5,803 nt of DNA. Source: an uncultured Clostridia bacterium (GTDB taxonomy: Bacteria; Bacillota; Clostridia; TANB77; CAG-508). This document shows, piece after piece, positions 5,799 to 5,803 of the stretch (the first letter of the stretch is position 1; the number at the start of each line of letters is the position of its first letter). A model generated the notes under the pieces. The model did no database searches, was not told the DNA's origin, and saw only the letters and a program-made list of their open reading frames with translations. The position numbers and the translations under genes are program-made. The stretch covers positions 1 through 5,803 of the forward strand of contig CAKPLV010000063.1 in assembly GCA_934167735.1 (NCBI GenBank), read 5' to 3'.

Positions 5799-5803
5799 GA
5801 TTA

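Noticed and set aside
1..5803. Recoded TGA (no gene here stops with TGA)
   Set aside because: Tryptophan is encoded by TGG and no in-frame TGA occurs in the genes; six TAA and one TAG stops in an AT-rich genome are unremarkable.

Overview
The window is strongly AT-rich, and all seven genes lie on the minus strand, so they read from right to left. The gene order rpsP-khpA-rimM-trmD-rplS, the purine-rich AGGAGG-type ribosome binding sites and the heavy A/T bias at third codon positions point to a low-GC Firmicute, most likely a clostridium-like lineage. The genetic code looks standard: tryptophan is read from TGG, six genes stop with TAA and one with TAG.

Right part (3446-5803): a compact ribosome and tRNA-maturation operon. 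It encodes ribosomal protein S16, the small KH-domain RNA-binding protein KhpA, the 16S/30S maturation factor RimM, the tRNA m1G37 methyltransferase TrmD and ribosomal protein L19. The first four genes are separated by 10-12 bases only. The trmD-rplS gap is longer (40 bases) and holds two overlapping, mutually exclusive hairpins just before a strong ribosome binding site. This is where an autoregulatory L19 leader is known in Firmicutes. L19 carries an unusual tail of about 65 residues rich in Lys, Glu, Val and Ala. A hairpin terminator begins one base after the rplS stop.

Middle (926-3388): a 162-base gap between rplS and the next gene carries that terminator and a good sigma-A-type promoter. 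The promoter drives a 796-residue Lon-family ATP-dependent protease of the YcbZ/LonB-like type (no Lon N-domain). It has an intact Walker A and an intact Ser-Lys protease dyad, but a Gln where the Walker B-like strand would carry its acidic residue.

Left part (4-925): a 24-base near-perfect palindrome lies directly after the protease stop codon. It is followed by a complete OGG1-type 8-oxoguanine DNA glycosylase with all main recognition and catalytic residues.

The window is mostly ordinary core-genome sequence. I see no mobile elements, CRISPR arrays, tRNA or rRNA genes, and no evidence of a wholly new system. The points worth a second look are the L19 tail, the trmD-rplS leader hairpins, the oddly oriented palindrome and a few active-site substitutions.
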